This document shows, piece by piece, positions 15,939 to 25,294 of a stretch of 61,244 nucleotides of DNA. The DNA is from Candidatus Poribacteria bacterium (GTDB lineage Bacteria; Poribacteria; DTPJ01; WJIO01), in contig WJIO01000421.1 in NCBI GenBank assembly GCA_014730235.1, positions 1 through 61,244 of the forward strand, read 5' to 3'. How positions within the stretch are numbered: the first letter of the stretch is position 1; every line of letters starts with the position of its first letter. The position numbers and the translations under genes were made by a program. Below the pieces are notes generated by a model. It was not told where the DNA came from, ran no database searches, and worked only from the letters and a program-made list of their open reading frames with translations.

Positions 15939-18500
15939 TTACTTTGTTATAAAATGATAAATATCCCTTCCTTCGGACAGAATTTGGAATATAACGGCTG
16001 ATGTTATAGTTGCTGATGTAACGGCGTCAGTCTTTGCATCAAAATCAAAGGGTTGCAGTATTGATCGACCAATAACATTATTCCGCATTTTTTGCACGTC
16101 TTCCTCACTCCAGACTTTGTTTCCATACTTTGTAAGGTGTATCGGTTCAAAGGCTATGACCTTACCTTTTTCATCAAAGGCATAGATAAATTGTATCGCA
16201 TGACATATGTCACAGACCGATTCTTTGTTAGCGACAACAATGTAATATCTTTTATTATCGCTTATTGTCTGATAGACTTTATTTTCATCTTGTGTAGGAA
16301 CGGATTCTTTCTCTACGATTATTCCCTCATCTTTCGTTATGCTGACAAAAACTTCTTTAACTTTGTTATACAAAGCCTTTCCTGTTAGTTTAAATTCCGT
16401 ATATTCAACAAAATCCTGGGATTTAATCCTATCCTGTTCCTGCTGTACTATTTCATCCTTGTATTCCAATACCCGTTTGATTTCACCCAGATAAGATTCA
16501 TACGATCTTATCAGACCCACATGGGCCTCTACCGCCACCAGATTTCCATTTATATTTCGTCTGAGAGTTACGGTGTATGGGGTTCTAATAGAGTTAGCCA
16601 GAGCTTTATATGTTGAAAAATCCGGGTCGGGCATTATTGGATAAGGTACATTACGTTTTTCCTTGAAATCATCCACTTCGTTCTGATTGTTGCCTACACC
16701 TACGCCTATTATTTTTATGCGGTTTACCAGTTCTGAATCATTTTGTATAGCTGAAAAAAGCTGATTAAATATAGGAGCCTGCATCTGGCAACTGGGACAG
16801 TATACGTTCATAAACTCAAGTATAACTATATCTGCCTTTGCTTTATTTAATACAGGTCTAGCTCCTTCTTCAAGCCCCAAATAGTTTTTTTCCTCATCGT
16901 TTAACTGAGAAATATCAATAGATGCAAAACCCTCCAATTTACCTTCCTCTACAGGCATACTGATACTGGTACTTTTTTCTACCAATTCGGGAAAAGTTTC
17001 TGCATTTCCAGTACCCTCGGATATTGAAGCAAACATATCCTGCAAATTGCTGTTAAGATTCCACCAACCGTTCTTAAAAGAGGTATAATCCGGCGCTCCG
17101 GTCATGGCTGAAGCGTAGCGAATGGAATTGGTATAAAACAACCACTGGCGCATCCATTTATGTTCTATGGATTCATCGAAGGGGTTGCTGTTATCAGCCA
17201 GCTTTGCATCCCAGGCTTTTTGCATGAGTTCGGTGGAAGTTTTAATCATCAGGTCAGTTTCTGCGATAGTCTTATACATCTTTCCAAAATGGGCTGTTAC
17301 CCATGTAGAACCGTGACAGGATTTGCAGATATTTTCCATTTCTCTCTGGCGCTTGGTCTGTTCTTCCTCGTCCAGCAAAAATTCCGATGCAAACTCACCG
17401 TCAAAAGTTACCGGAAGAGGTAAGCCATCTTTATTTTTAATCTCATAGGTTTTCCCGCTTTTGGGTTGAGGATGGGAATATATAAGGCCGAAAATTCTTA
17501 CCCATAATCTTTCCCCAAAGTCATGAGTTCTTTCGGCTATGGTTCTGCCCTCAGAAGTTACGACCATGCTGTTATGACAGACAGAACAGGTAGGCGCGCT
17601 GAAATGTTTGCCCAGTTCCCAGGGAACCTGATCCCACTGCCATTCATCATGCTTGGAGTTGTATATATTGCCGTGTTTGCTTTCGTTATAAACGTTCCAG
17701 GCCGGAACATCCGGTTCCAGGTGACACTGAGAACAGGTGTGAGGTTTTCTGGCAATTTCTATGGAAAAACTGTGGCGAGGGTGACATGCGGTACATGCCC
17801 CACGAGTTCCATCCGGATTTATCCTTCCCACACCTTGATTCGGCCAGTTGCTGAATACCGGCAGTTTCATTTCACCCACATCAGTATAGACTTCCTTCAT
17901 CCAATCCACCCGGACTTCAGTTCCATGGCAGGAGTAACAGGTCTCCTGTTTTGTGGAGTCGCTGGCCGGAAGACGGTGCATCATATCATTGTTAAATTCC
18001 CTTAAGCCTGTAGTTGTTTCCACAAGGCTGTGAAATACAGGATTTTCCCGCAGGTTATCCAGGGCATGGGCTTTTTTGCTACCCGTAAACTGATCCACCT
18101 CTGTCGGATGGCATATCTTACAGTCACCGGGGGAAACAATTACATTTATGGGAACGCCGGCATGCTCAAAGTTATCAGTATGATCCTGAGGGTTGAGGCC
18201 ATGACATTCATAACATCCAACGGCTACGGATTTAAGTTCGTCAGGTACGCTTTCGGCTGAGAACCTGCGTTGATTTTCCGGAAGGTTCATGGCCTGCTCC
18301 GGGGTCATTCTGGCATGCCTGCTGTTTCGCCAGTCCTCTATTATGCCCGGAGAATAGTTTATATGGCACTCTATACAAATTTCTGTATCTTCGCTGAGGG
18401 GTGGACTCGTCACGGATTCTTCCGATTGGGCATATACCAGGACTGTAATTATTACTAGGGATAAAAATGCCGCTAATGTTACTATCCGTGATGTTTGCAT
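15939..18500 (-). CDS. Octaheme (HAO-like) cytochrome fused to TlpA-type thioredoxin and FMN-binding-like domain
   Basis: 853 residues with a signal peptide. Eight CxxCH sites lie in the first 400 residues (42, 96, 127, 188, 236, 256, 305, 392), with HAO/octaheme-family context such as YNESKHGNIYNSKHDEW between hemes 6 and 7. Residues ~555-680 form a thioredoxin/TlpA fold with an intact redox pair VYCPSCQMQAPIFNQLF (Cys568/571). Residues ~700-850 resemble an FMN-binding domain of the RnfG/NqrC type: it carries DAVTSATITS, aligning with the DAISGATITS flavinylation motif (Gly replaced by Ser), and also a ninth CxxCH at 763-767. I know no standard protein with this three-part layout. It heads the cytochrome operon and is presumably periplasmic or surface-exposed. 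Confidence 0.85.
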   Translation of the reverse strand: MQTSRIVTLAAFLSLVIITVLVYAQSEESVTSPPLSEDTEICIECHINYSPGIIEDWRNSRHARMTPEQAMNLPENQRRFSAESVPDELKSVAVGCYECHGLNPQDHTDNFEHAGVPINVIVSPGDCKICHPTEVDQFTGSKKAHALDNLRENPVFHSLVETTTGLREFNNDMMHRLPASDSTKQETCYSCHGTEVRVDWMKEVYTDVGEMKLPVFSNWPNQGVGRINPDGTRGACTACHPRHSFSIEIARKPHTCSQCHLEPDVPAWNVYNESKHGNIYNSKHDEWQWDQVPWELGKHFSAPTCSVCHNSMVVTSEGRTIAERTHDFGERLWVRIFGLIYSHPQPKSGKTYEIKNKDGLPLPVTFDGEFASEFLLDEEEQTKRQREMENICKSCHGSTWVTAHFGKMYKTIAETDLMIKTSTELMQKAWDAKLADNSNPFDESIEHKWMRQWLFYTNSIRYASAMTGAPDYTSFKNGWWNLNSNLQDMFASISEGTGNAETFPELVEKSTSISMPVEEGKLEGFASIDISQLNDEEKNYLGLEEGARPVLNKAKADIVILEFMNVYCPSCQMQAPIFNQLFSAIQNDSELVNRIKIIGVGVGNNQNEVDDFKEKRNVPYPIMPDPDFSTYKALANSIRTPYTVTLRRNINGNLVAVEAHVGLIRSYESYLGEIKRVLEYKDEIVQQEQDRIKSQDFVEYTEFKLTGKALYNKVKEVFVSITKDEGIIVEKESVPTQDENKVYQTISDNKRYYIVVANKESVCDICHAIQFIYAFDEKGKVIAFEPIHLTKYGNKVWSEEDVQKMRNNVIGRSILQPFDFDAKTDAVTSATITSAVIFQILSEGRDIYHFITK

Positions 18501-18715
18501 ACTATTAACCTTTCAATACTTGGGGATTCTTACTTTATGTATGTAAACGGCATGTGATAAAAGATTCAAAAGAGCACACTAACACTGTTTAAAGCCCTTG
18601 ATGAATTATCTTTGGACATATTGTCTCATATATTTAACATATTTTCAATATTAATTTTCCAAGCTTCGGATATCAGATGCTTATTTTTTTTTGGGGATCT
18701 TAATTTGAAAAATTT

Positions 18716-18879
18716 GGCTCTTCCGACTTGAGTGGGATAAAGATAAGAAACTTCTTTATGGTGTCATTCCTGCGGAAGCAGGAATCTAGTCTTTATGCGC
18801 ATCTACTGTATTCCTACTTCTGCAGGAATGACAAGCTGAGAGCATTTTCAATTATTACCACACTAAACCCGGAAGAATC
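18716..18879. mobile_element. Complete family-A MITE-like element (164 bp) with 8-bp target duplication
   Basis: The left end GGCTCTTCCGACTTGAGTGG (18716-) and right end CACTAAACCCGGAAGAATC (-18879) are inverted; inside are two facing copies of the ATTCCTGC/GCAGGAAT hairpin sequence (18762-18785 and 18809-18832). AAAAATTT occurs at 18708-18715 and 18880-18887, consistent with a target duplication. The right copy overlaps the stop codon of the LamG gene on the minus strand. The remaining 18501-18715 leader holds nothing recognisable. Confidence 0.8.
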
Positions 18880-18886
18880 AAAAATT

Positions 18887-19681
18887 TTAATTCAGCATCT
18901 TGATCCTTGCCCATGCAATACCAAGCTTATCTTTTGGTGTAACAGCCAGCCCGTCGGCCTGGAAATTTTGCTGTACTTCTGCCTGAGTAAGGGCTTTTTC
19001 GTAGATGCGCACCTCGTCTATATATCCCTGTATAGTATCAGTGTTTTTGCCGTCTGCCCGATCTCCGATACCAAAGAATAAATTTCCACCTACAAAGTTA
19101 CTGGAAAGAGAGTAAGTTTTTACAGCTACACCGTTTTCGTAGTATTTCACAGTCTTACCATCCCATGTTCCTACCAGGTGCAGCCAATCCTCCAGGGGTA
19201 TATCCTCCTGTATCATATCATCTTCAGCCGCACAGCTTTCCCCATCTGCTCTAAGGAAAAAGCCATGCTGATCATCGTCATCATCGTAATAAAGACTGGC
19301 CACGTTTAGATTACCTGCGTCGGTATCATCCAGGGATAAAATACGGTTCCAACTATCGTCAAGGGCATTTATAAAGACCCAGCATTCCAGGGTTATCTGC
19401 TGATAATCTCTGTTAATTACCTCAGAATTAATCAGGATACAATCGGCATCACCATCGAGAAGCAGACATTCACCTATTTTACCTGGGGCCAGCTCCGGAT
19501 CACCTTTGATCTCTCCATGACTCTCGCCAAAAACATCCTGGACAATATTATCGGCTATAGTAGCTTCATCCATAGGCCAGTAAGCCAGCAAACCATTAGT
19601 GACAGCACCAGCCCTGACTAATTGTGGATAGAATAAGATTATTAAACATGATAGAGAAAAACTTACTAAAAAACCTTTCAT
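18887..19681 (-). CDS. Secreted LamG-domain protein with C-terminal W-motif
   Basis: The start is ATG at 19681, chosen because AGGAGG lies 11 nt upstream and a signal peptide (GFLVSFSLSCLIILFYPQLVRA) begins there; the frame extends further upstream but into the preceding gene's end. One LamG jelly roll: GLLAYWPMDEATIAD, LLLDGDADCILI, ITLECWVFINALDDSWNRI, WLHLVGTWDGKTVKYYENG and the closing GYIDEVRIYEKALTQAEV. It ends VTPKDKLGIAWARIKMLN, the shared W-motif with three extra residues. Last gene of a minus-strand unit after a P1 peptidase and a glycosidase-like gene. Confidence 0.83.
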   Translation of the reverse strand: MKGFLVSFSLSCLIILFYPQLVRAGAVTNGLLAYWPMDEATIADNIVQDVFGESHGEIKGDPELAPGKIGECLLLDGDADCILINSEVINRDYQQITLECWVFINALDDSWNRILSLDDTDAGNLNVASLYYDDDDDQHGFFLRADGESCAAEDDMIQEDIPLEDWLHLVGTWDGKTVKYYENGVAVKTYSLSSNFVGGNLFFGIGDRADGKNTDTIQGYIDEVRIYEKALTQAEVQQNFQADGLAVTPKDKLGIAWARIKMLN

Positions 19682-19713
19682 AATTTCAATTTCCTCCTTT
19701 GTAAATTCATGAT

Positions 19714-20790
19714 TTAACCAATTCCATAACCGCATTTTCTCATACATTCTATCACTTTTTCAACAGGCACAGCATGTGCTGTATTACCATCGCGTCCGAC
19801 CATCTTATTGGCCCGAAACAGGGAATTTATTATAGCCTCTTCAATGGATTCGATACATGCTCTGAAAAAACTGGTGATGTTTTTCCATACCAGGGACATA
19901 TCATGAGAAGCACCCTGGAATAGTGGAACGGTGGAAAAAGCCAGAGCAATGTCGCCGCTTCCGTGAGTGGCCATCCCACCGGTTCGGGCCAAGCCAAAGC
20001 TGGCCCTTCTGGCAATGCGTCTCAGACCTACAGGATTAAACGGTGCATCGGTGGCAATTACCATAATTATCGATCCCTTTGATTCTTTTTCAGACTTCTG
20101 CTGGATCATCCTTCCCACAGGTACTCCGTCAATACACAGATCCCCGGTACCTCCCATATTATTCAGGGCCAATGCCCCCAGGACGTAGGTCTCTCCGCCG
20201 CAGTCAACCAGCCTGGATGCCATACCGATACCGGATTTATAACCAAAACTGCGCATTCCTGTACCTGCGCCAATACATCCTTCACTCAGGTCTTTTGAGG
20301 CATTTTCCAAAGCGTTAAAGACATGTTCCCGGTCAACATGCATGCCCCATATATCGCTTAGATTGCTGTCGTTACACTCCATAACAACAGGATTGACGGA
20401 TAATATGCGATGGTCTATTTGCATCATCCATTCCACCAGATGTTGACTGACTTTTCCTACATTCAGGGTATTGGTAAGCAATACAGGTGTTTCTATCTCC
20501 CCCAGTTCATCAATTTGCATCAATCCTACAGATTTTCCAAAGCCGTTTATAACATCAACGGCAGCCGGGAGTTTATTTCTATGGGGTGACATATCCTTAT
20601 CCGGTATTATAGCTGTTACGCCGGTTCTCACAGGGCCTTTGCCCCTGACAAGTTCCCCTGCACCCCAGACTAATGTTGAATGTCCAATTTTTACATCGGC
20701 TACATCACATATAGTGTTGGTTTCCCCGATAGGCATTATGCCAATTTTTATCCCTAGTTCTCTGGCTCTTGGTCGTTCAGATGTTTGCAT
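19714..20790 (-). CDS. P1 family peptidase (DmpA / beta-aminopeptidase type)
   Basis: A 358-residue Ntn-hydrolase-like aminopeptidase. N-terminal TNTICDVADVKIGHSTLVWG and VRTGVTAIIP, the conserved GAGTGMRSFGYKSGIG, and HGSGDIALAFST (the Gly-Ser where DmpA self-cleaves and exposes the nucleophilic serine) are all in place. The family trims N-terminal residues from small peptides or beta-peptides. No signal peptide, so cytoplasmic. Gap to the upstream glycosidase-like gene is 13 nt, so they are likely co-transcribed. Confidence 0.88.
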   Translation of the reverse strand: MQTSERPRARELGIKIGIMPIGETNTICDVADVKIGHSTLVWGAGELVRGKGPVRTGVTAIIPDKDMSPHRNKLPAAVDVINGFGKSVGLMQIDELGEIETPVLLTNTLNVGKVSQHLVEWMMQIDHRILSVNPVVMECNDSNLSDIWGMHVDREHVFNALENASKDLSEGCIGAGTGMRSFGYKSGIGMASRLVDCGGETYVLGALALNNMGGTGDLCIDGVPVGRMIQQKSEKESKGSIIMVIATDAPFNPVGLRRIARRASFGLARTGGMATHGSGDIALAFSTVPLFQGASHDMSLVWKNITSFFRACIESIEEAIINSLFRANKMVGRDGNTAHAVPVEKVIECMRKCGYGIG

Positions 20791-20803
20791 CCGGATTTTT
20801 CTC

Positions 20804-22309
20804 CTATAACTTCTTTACTTCTACTCTTTTAACTGTCAAATCTCCTCCAATAACGGCGAAGCGGAAGTCTGCGCCGTTATTGCGGTTTACAAACCGGCCG
20901 TCGGTAACTTTAAATTTCGCTTTCTTCCATTCTTCAGTTTCACCAACAGAAACATCTCCACCGGCTTTAAAAGCACCTTCCCTGACTGAACCCTCGGGAT
21001 CTGTGCTATCATACTGCAACACGATCCTTTCACAGCCGGCATCCAGGTATGTCAGTTCTATTTCCACAGGGATTTCCTGATCAAATAAAAAGCTGTCGTC
21101 TATTTTTACATACAGATAGCGACCACCGTATGGGTTAGAGCGAGTATGCACGGCGGGTATATCATCAATTTTAATTTGCTCTATCAACCCATCTCCTGAA
21201 ATTGGTATACTTAAACCGTTTTCACCTTCCACGCTGTCCCAGTATACATGATCAGCTTCACTGTAAGGCCCGTCAGGGGTTAGCTGTATATCTTCCTTGA
21301 ACATACCGGCATATTTAGCCGTCATCTCTATATATTTACGTCCATATTCTACTGTATGGCATATATCCGTTCCCTCATGGAGTTCATTCCATGTCTCCAC
21401 CATCACCATATTAGCCCTTCGTTTGGGACTTTGAGCCAGCAGCATTTCCCAGGCCCGGGCGTAGAACTGACCACCTTCCCTGTCCACTACCAGGGGTTTA
21501 CGGCCGGGAACGGCGTGATGATCATATCCCGGTCCCAGGGCTACAACGTCATTCCATCGAGGGCCTAAAGCTCCACCCCAGGCGTAGGTAGCATCGGCAT
21601 CCCCCTGCCAGGATATTTCCTTTACTATGTAAGGGCGACAGGCGAAGTCCTTCTCAAATTCACTGTAGACATAATTCAGGGCGGCTGGATCCTGCTTTGC
21701 GGCAAAGGCGGCGGAATACAGGAATATAACAGGACTTTCATCAACCATAGCCCACATACGAGGCGGTATGAGCGAATAATAATCCCGAATGGTGTTATAC
21801 AACCATTCCTTGCCCTCTGGCGTGGTAAGATCTACATGGATTTGCTGTGGGTTGTGACTCAGGGTGCTGGTGTCATAAAAAAGCCCTACTCTAGGAGGTG
21901 ACTCATCAGCTTTATCCAATTCATCCCAGGCCTCCACCAGCTTTGGCAGGCCTTCAAAACTCCATGATTCATAGCCCGGAACGCCCCAGTAAACCGGAGC
22001 GATAAAATCAATCCTTGCGGCTTTTACGTCCTGTAACTCCCGTTTCCACCAGTCTGATGAATCATAGCTGTAATCCTCTGTATTAGCAGGATGGTCTACC
22101 AGTGCATCGCTGCCATCTGGATTGATAAAATGCTCCTTTGTATGTATATTATACCAGTAAAAGAAATATGTTCCCACTAAAGGTTCATTAATGCCGTAAC
22201 TATCAGCTCTGGATAAATCTTCTTTTGTAAGGTTAATGTATTGGCCGGGGGGTGATGGAAAAGCTGCTAAGCATGAAACACAACATGTTACTGCCAGGTA
22301 AATAAGCAT
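20804..22309 (-). CDS. Exported glycoside-hydrolase-like protein (GH99/DUF5010-like barrel plus beta-sandwich)
   Basis: The start is ATG at 22309 with AGGAGG 5 nt upstream; the signal peptide is LIYLAVTCCVSCLAAF. Residues ~30-370 read as a TIM barrel: PLVGTYFFYWYN, RIDFIAPVYWGVPG, MWAMVDESPVIFLYS and MVMVETWNELHEGTDI, a layout seen in DUF5010 and GH71/GH99-like proteins. The Glu of WNELHEG is a candidate catalytic acid. The C-terminal ~110 residues look like an all-beta accessory domain. Substrate unknown; a mannan or other marine polysaccharide is possible. The first gene of a three-gene unit with the peptidase and the LamG protein. Confidence 0.7.
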   Translation of the reverse strand: MLIYLAVTCCVSCLAAFPSPPGQYINLTKEDLSRADSYGINEPLVGTYFFYWYNIHTKEHFINPDGSDALVDHPANTEDYSYDSSDWWKRELQDVKAARIDFIAPVYWGVPGYESWSFEGLPKLVEAWDELDKADESPPRVGLFYDTSTLSHNPQQIHVDLTTPEGKEWLYNTIRDYYSLIPPRMWAMVDESPVIFLYSAAFAAKQDPAALNYVYSEFEKDFACRPYIVKEISWQGDADATYAWGGALGPRWNDVVALGPGYDHHAVPGRKPLVVDREGGQFYARAWEMLLAQSPKRRANMVMVETWNELHEGTDICHTVEYGRKYIEMTAKYAGMFKEDIQLTPDGPYSEADHVYWDSVEGENGLSIPISGDGLIEQIKIDDIPAVHTRSNPYGGRYLYVKIDDSFLFDQEIPVEIELTYLDAGCERIVLQYDSTDPEGSVREGAFKAGGDVSVGETEEWKKAKFKVTDGRFVNRNNGADFRFAVIGGDLTVKRVEVKKL

Positions 22310-22400
22310 AATAACCTCCTGGAATTCGGATTTTAATTTCAAATTATATATCTGTCCTATCATATTTTACATCTTTAATCTTTCTATGTCTACACATTTT

Positions 22401-22698
22401 CCAAGCATAAATTTTACATCCCTGTGTTATTGCGAAGAACGGAGTAACAAATAAATTTTTTAGTCTATATCAGAAGTTTTGGTTCATCCAGTTTGAGTGT
22501 GGAAGTATAAAAAACATTGTCCAATTAAGAAAAAACATCCTCCATTTGTCATTCCTGCGGAAGCAGGAATCCAGAAGTATCAGCACAAATACTGGGTTCC
22601 CGATTCCGCAGGAATGACAAGCTGAGAAAATTTTCAAATTATTACCATACTCAAACCAGAAGAGCCAAAGTTTTCACGGACATAAATTTTATACTTGG
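22401..22698. mobile_element. Composite element: family-B MITE (298 bp) with a nested family-A copy and 8-bp target duplication
   Basis: The outer ends CCAAGCATAAATTTTACATC (22401-) and CATAAATTTTATACTTGG (-22698) are imperfect inverted repeats. The flanks are identical: CACATTTT at 22393-22400 and 22699-22706. Inside, a family-A copy spans 22481-22666 (ends GGTTCATCCAGTTTGAGTGT and ATACTCAAACCAGAAGAGCC) with AAGTTTT on both sides. The same composite recurs at 29201-29494. It occupies much of the ~800-bp gene-free stretch 22310-23114. Confidence 0.8.
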
Positions 22699-22828
22699 CA
22701 CATTTTAACTATTTTATTTATGGGAAAAAGATGTTAAAATGTTATTAGGACTGATATTTCTCAAAATTAACTAAAACCAGATGTTGCAGTGCTTAAAGAG
22801 ACACTAGCAAATGAAAATGCTATCAGGC

Positions 22829-22877
22829 TGTCATTCCTGCTTCAAGCTTTTTCAAAAAGCTTGAAGCAGGAATGACA
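22829..22877. repeat. Perfect 24-bp inverted repeat of the ATTCCTGC type
   Basis: TGTCATTCCTGCTTCAAGCT... (24 bp, 22829-22852), a single central C, then the exact complement (22854-22877). It uses the same TCATTCCTGC core as family-A hairpins but with a longer arm containing CAAGCTTTTT. No coding context. A family-A-like right terminus (TTACCACATTTAACCTGAAA, 23048-23067) further along is a probable remnant. Confidence 0.7.
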
Positions 22878-23114
22878 TAGAACTATATTTTTGGAGCATT
22901 TTCATCCGTTTCTTGATGCTGAATTCTTATAAACATTGGTTTTAGAGATTTTTTAGAATTCTCAGTTATAAGGATTTTACATTTTTAACGATTACAGAAA
23001 CGACAGACAAAGTAGTTTTCTCTTGTTTAATTTGCGATCTTTCTCCATTACCACATTTAACCTGAAAAAAACTCTCTTTTTTATTACGATTTATTACGAA
23101 AGGAATTATAGTAA

Positions 23115-24521
23115 ATGAAGGATAAGAGACCAAATATCTTATTTATAATGTCCGATGACCACGCGTCCCATGCCATGAGTTGCTATGGAAGCAGGATAAA
23201 CGAAACGCCGAATCTGGATAGAATCAGCGAAGACGGTGTAAGATTTGACAACTGTTTCTGCACAAACTCCATTTGCACACCCAGCAGAGCCACAATTCTC
23301 ACTGGTACATATAACCACATCAACAATGTAACAACTCTGGCCAGCAGGATGGATAACCAGCTTCAAACTTTCCCAAAACTGTTAAGACAAAGCGGATACC
23401 AGACGGCCATCGTGGGTAAATGGCATCTGGGGCAGGGGCCGGAGCATGAGCCAACAGGGTTTGATTTCTGGCGGGTTCTTCCGGGTCAGGGACTTTACCA
23501 TAATCCTATAATGATTGATAAGGACGGAAAACGGGAGCACAAGGGATATGTTACCGACGTTATAACGGACATGAGTCTGAACTGGCTTAAAGAGCGGGAT
23601 AAAAGCAAGCCTTTCTGCCTGCTGTGTCATCATAAAGCCCCGCATCGTCACTGGGAACCGGATGAAAAACACGCCCACATGTATGACGACATAGACATTC
23701 CGGAGCCTCCTACTTTTAACGACGATTACAGCAACCGGGCATCTGCCGCCGAAGCTGCTGCCATGCGCGTTGATCGAGATATGAACGAAAGAGACCTCAA
23801 AATGCCAGTGCCCGAAGGCTTGACCAAAGAGCAGGAAAAAAGCTGGAAATACCAGAGATACATAAAAGACTATCTACGGGTTGTAGCCTCAATTGACGAT
23901 AACGTGGGTCGTCTGCTGGATTATCTGGACGAAGAGGACTTAACTGAGGATACACTTGTGATATACACATCGGATCAGGGCTTTTTCCTGGGTGATCACG
24001 GCTGGTATGACAAGAGGTTTATGTATGAAGAATCCCTTAGAATGCCCTTTATAGTACGCTATCCCAGGGAGATAGAACCGGGAACTATAAACAAGGATAT
24101 GGTTCTTAACCTTGATTTTGCTCCGCTGTTTCTTGATCTTGCCGAAGTTGATATTCCCGATGATATGCAGGGAAGAAGCTTCAGGAAGATATTACAGGGA
24201 GATACCCCTGACAATTGGCGTACATCAATGTATTACCGATACTGGATGCATAAAGCCCATCACAACGTATATGCCCATTACGGAATCCGAACGATGGATT
24301 ACAAGCTGATATATTACTACTCCGACGCCCTGAGTCAACCTGGTGCTGTGGATGAAACCTACGAACCGGAATGGGAGCTTTTTGATCTGAATAAAGACCC
24401 GTATGAATTAAACAGTGTTTACGACGATCCGGCCTATGCCCATATAGTTAAAGAACTGAAAGACGAAATGCACCAGCTTCAGTCAGATGTGGGCGATGAA
24501 AGATATGAAAAAGACAAGTAA
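23115..24521 (+). CDS. Sulfatase (arylsulfatase / GlcNAc-6-sulfatase-like), no signal peptide
   Basis: 468 residues. NILFIMSDDHASHAMSCYGS supplies the metal-binding Asp pair, and ICTPSRATILTG contains the formylglycine signature C-x-P-S-R with Cys54. KWHLGQGPEHEPTGFDFW, CHHKAPHRHWEPD and YTSDQGFFLGDHGWYDKRF (second metal site and His) complete the active site. No signal peptide is visible, so it would act on imported sulfated oligosaccharides or small sulfate esters unless a start was missed. A formylglycine-generating enzyme is not in the window. It is directly coupled to the UPF0280 gene. Confidence 0.92.
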   Translation: MKDKRPNILFIMSDDHASHAMSCYGSRINETPNLDRISEDGVRFDNCFCTNSICTPSRATILTGTYNHINNVTTLASRMDNQLQTFPKLLRQSGYQTAIVGKWHLGQGPEHEPTGFDFWRVLPGQGLYHNPIMIDKDGKREHKGYVTDVITDMSLNWLKERDKSKPFCLLCHHKAPHRHWEPDEKHAHMYDDIDIPEPPTFNDDYSNRASAAEAAAMRVDRDMNERDLKMPVPEGLTKEQEKSWKYQRYIKDYLRVVASIDDNVGRLLDYLDEEDLTEDTLVIYTSDQGFFLGDHGWYDKRFMYEESLRMPFIVRYPREIEPGTINKDMVLNLDFAPLFLDLAEVDIPDDMQGRSFRKILQGDTPDNWRTSMYYRYWMHKAHHNVYAHYGIRTMDYKLIYYYSDALSQPGAVDETYEPEWELFDLNKDPYELNSVYDDPAYAHIVKELKDEMHQLQSDVGDERYEKDK

Positions 24522-24522
24522 T

Positions 24523-25245
24523 ATGTATGAAGAGAGAAAATACAGAGGTTGGGTAAAACACAGAGACCTGGTTCCCTTCAATGTTATGGTGGAGGAAACG
24601 GACTTGATGATACTATGTGATACAGATTTATCTGTAAAAGCAACTGAATTCATCAAAAAACACAGGAAGCAGATCAAAGATTATATCTTTCATCACAAAG
24701 GCTTTGCTGAATCCCTGAAACCTTTGAAGATTTCCCATAATGCACCTCAGATAGTTAAGGACATGGCAAAAGCTTCATCTTCTGCTGATGTTGGCCCTAT
24801 GGCATCCGTAGCCGGGGTTATGGCCGAGTATGTGGGTAAGGATTTGCTAAATCTAAGCAGTCAGGTTATCGTGGAAAATGGCGGGGATATTTTTATCAAG
24901 AGCGATAAAGAGCGTTTAATGGGAATATACGCGGGTAAATCCCCCTTTACCGGTAAGCTGGACATGAAGATAAAACCAGAACAGACTCCCCTGGGAATAT
25001 GCACATCATCGGGAACTGTTGGTCATTCCCTGAGCTACGGTAAAGCCGATGCGGTTATCACCATATCAAAGACGACAGCCCTGGCCGATGCTGTGGCCAC
25101 AGCCGCCGGTAACGTGGTAAAATCCGCCCATGATATACAAAAGGGAGTGGATTTTGCCAGAAATATTGATGGTATTGACGGCGTGGTGGTTATAGTGGGA
25201 GACAAAATCGGTGCCTGGGGTAACGTGGAGTTGACCGGTAAATAA
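24523..25245 (+). CDS. UPF0280 (ApbE-like fold) family protein
   Basis: About 240 residues beginning YEERKYRGWVKHRDLVPFNV, the typical start of UPF0280 proteins; ATG at 24523 follows the sulfatase stop by one base (TAATATG), suggesting coupling, although in-frame ATGs exist from 24487. Conserved blocks are SADVGPMASVAGVMAEYVGK, IVENGGDIFI and GICTSSGTVGHSLSYGKADA, which resemble the flavin-transferase ApbE fold. The biochemical role of UPF0280 is not established. Placement between a sulfatase and a ceramidase-like gene gives no clear clue. Confidence 0.85.
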   Translation: MYEERKYRGWVKHRDLVPFNVMVEETDLMILCDTDLSVKATEFIKKHRKQIKDYIFHHKGFAESLKPLKISHNAPQIVKDMAKASSSADVGPMASVAGVMAEYVGKDLLNLSSQVIVENGGDIFIKSDKERLMGIYAGKSPFTGKLDMKIKPEQTPLGICTSSGTVGHSLSYGKADAVITISKTTALADAVATAAGNVVKSAHDIQKGVDFARNIDGIDGVVVIVGDKIGAWGNVELTGK

Positions 25246-25294
25246 TCATGAAAAGAGGCACTAAATGTTGGAATAATTAATACAGGAGAAAATT

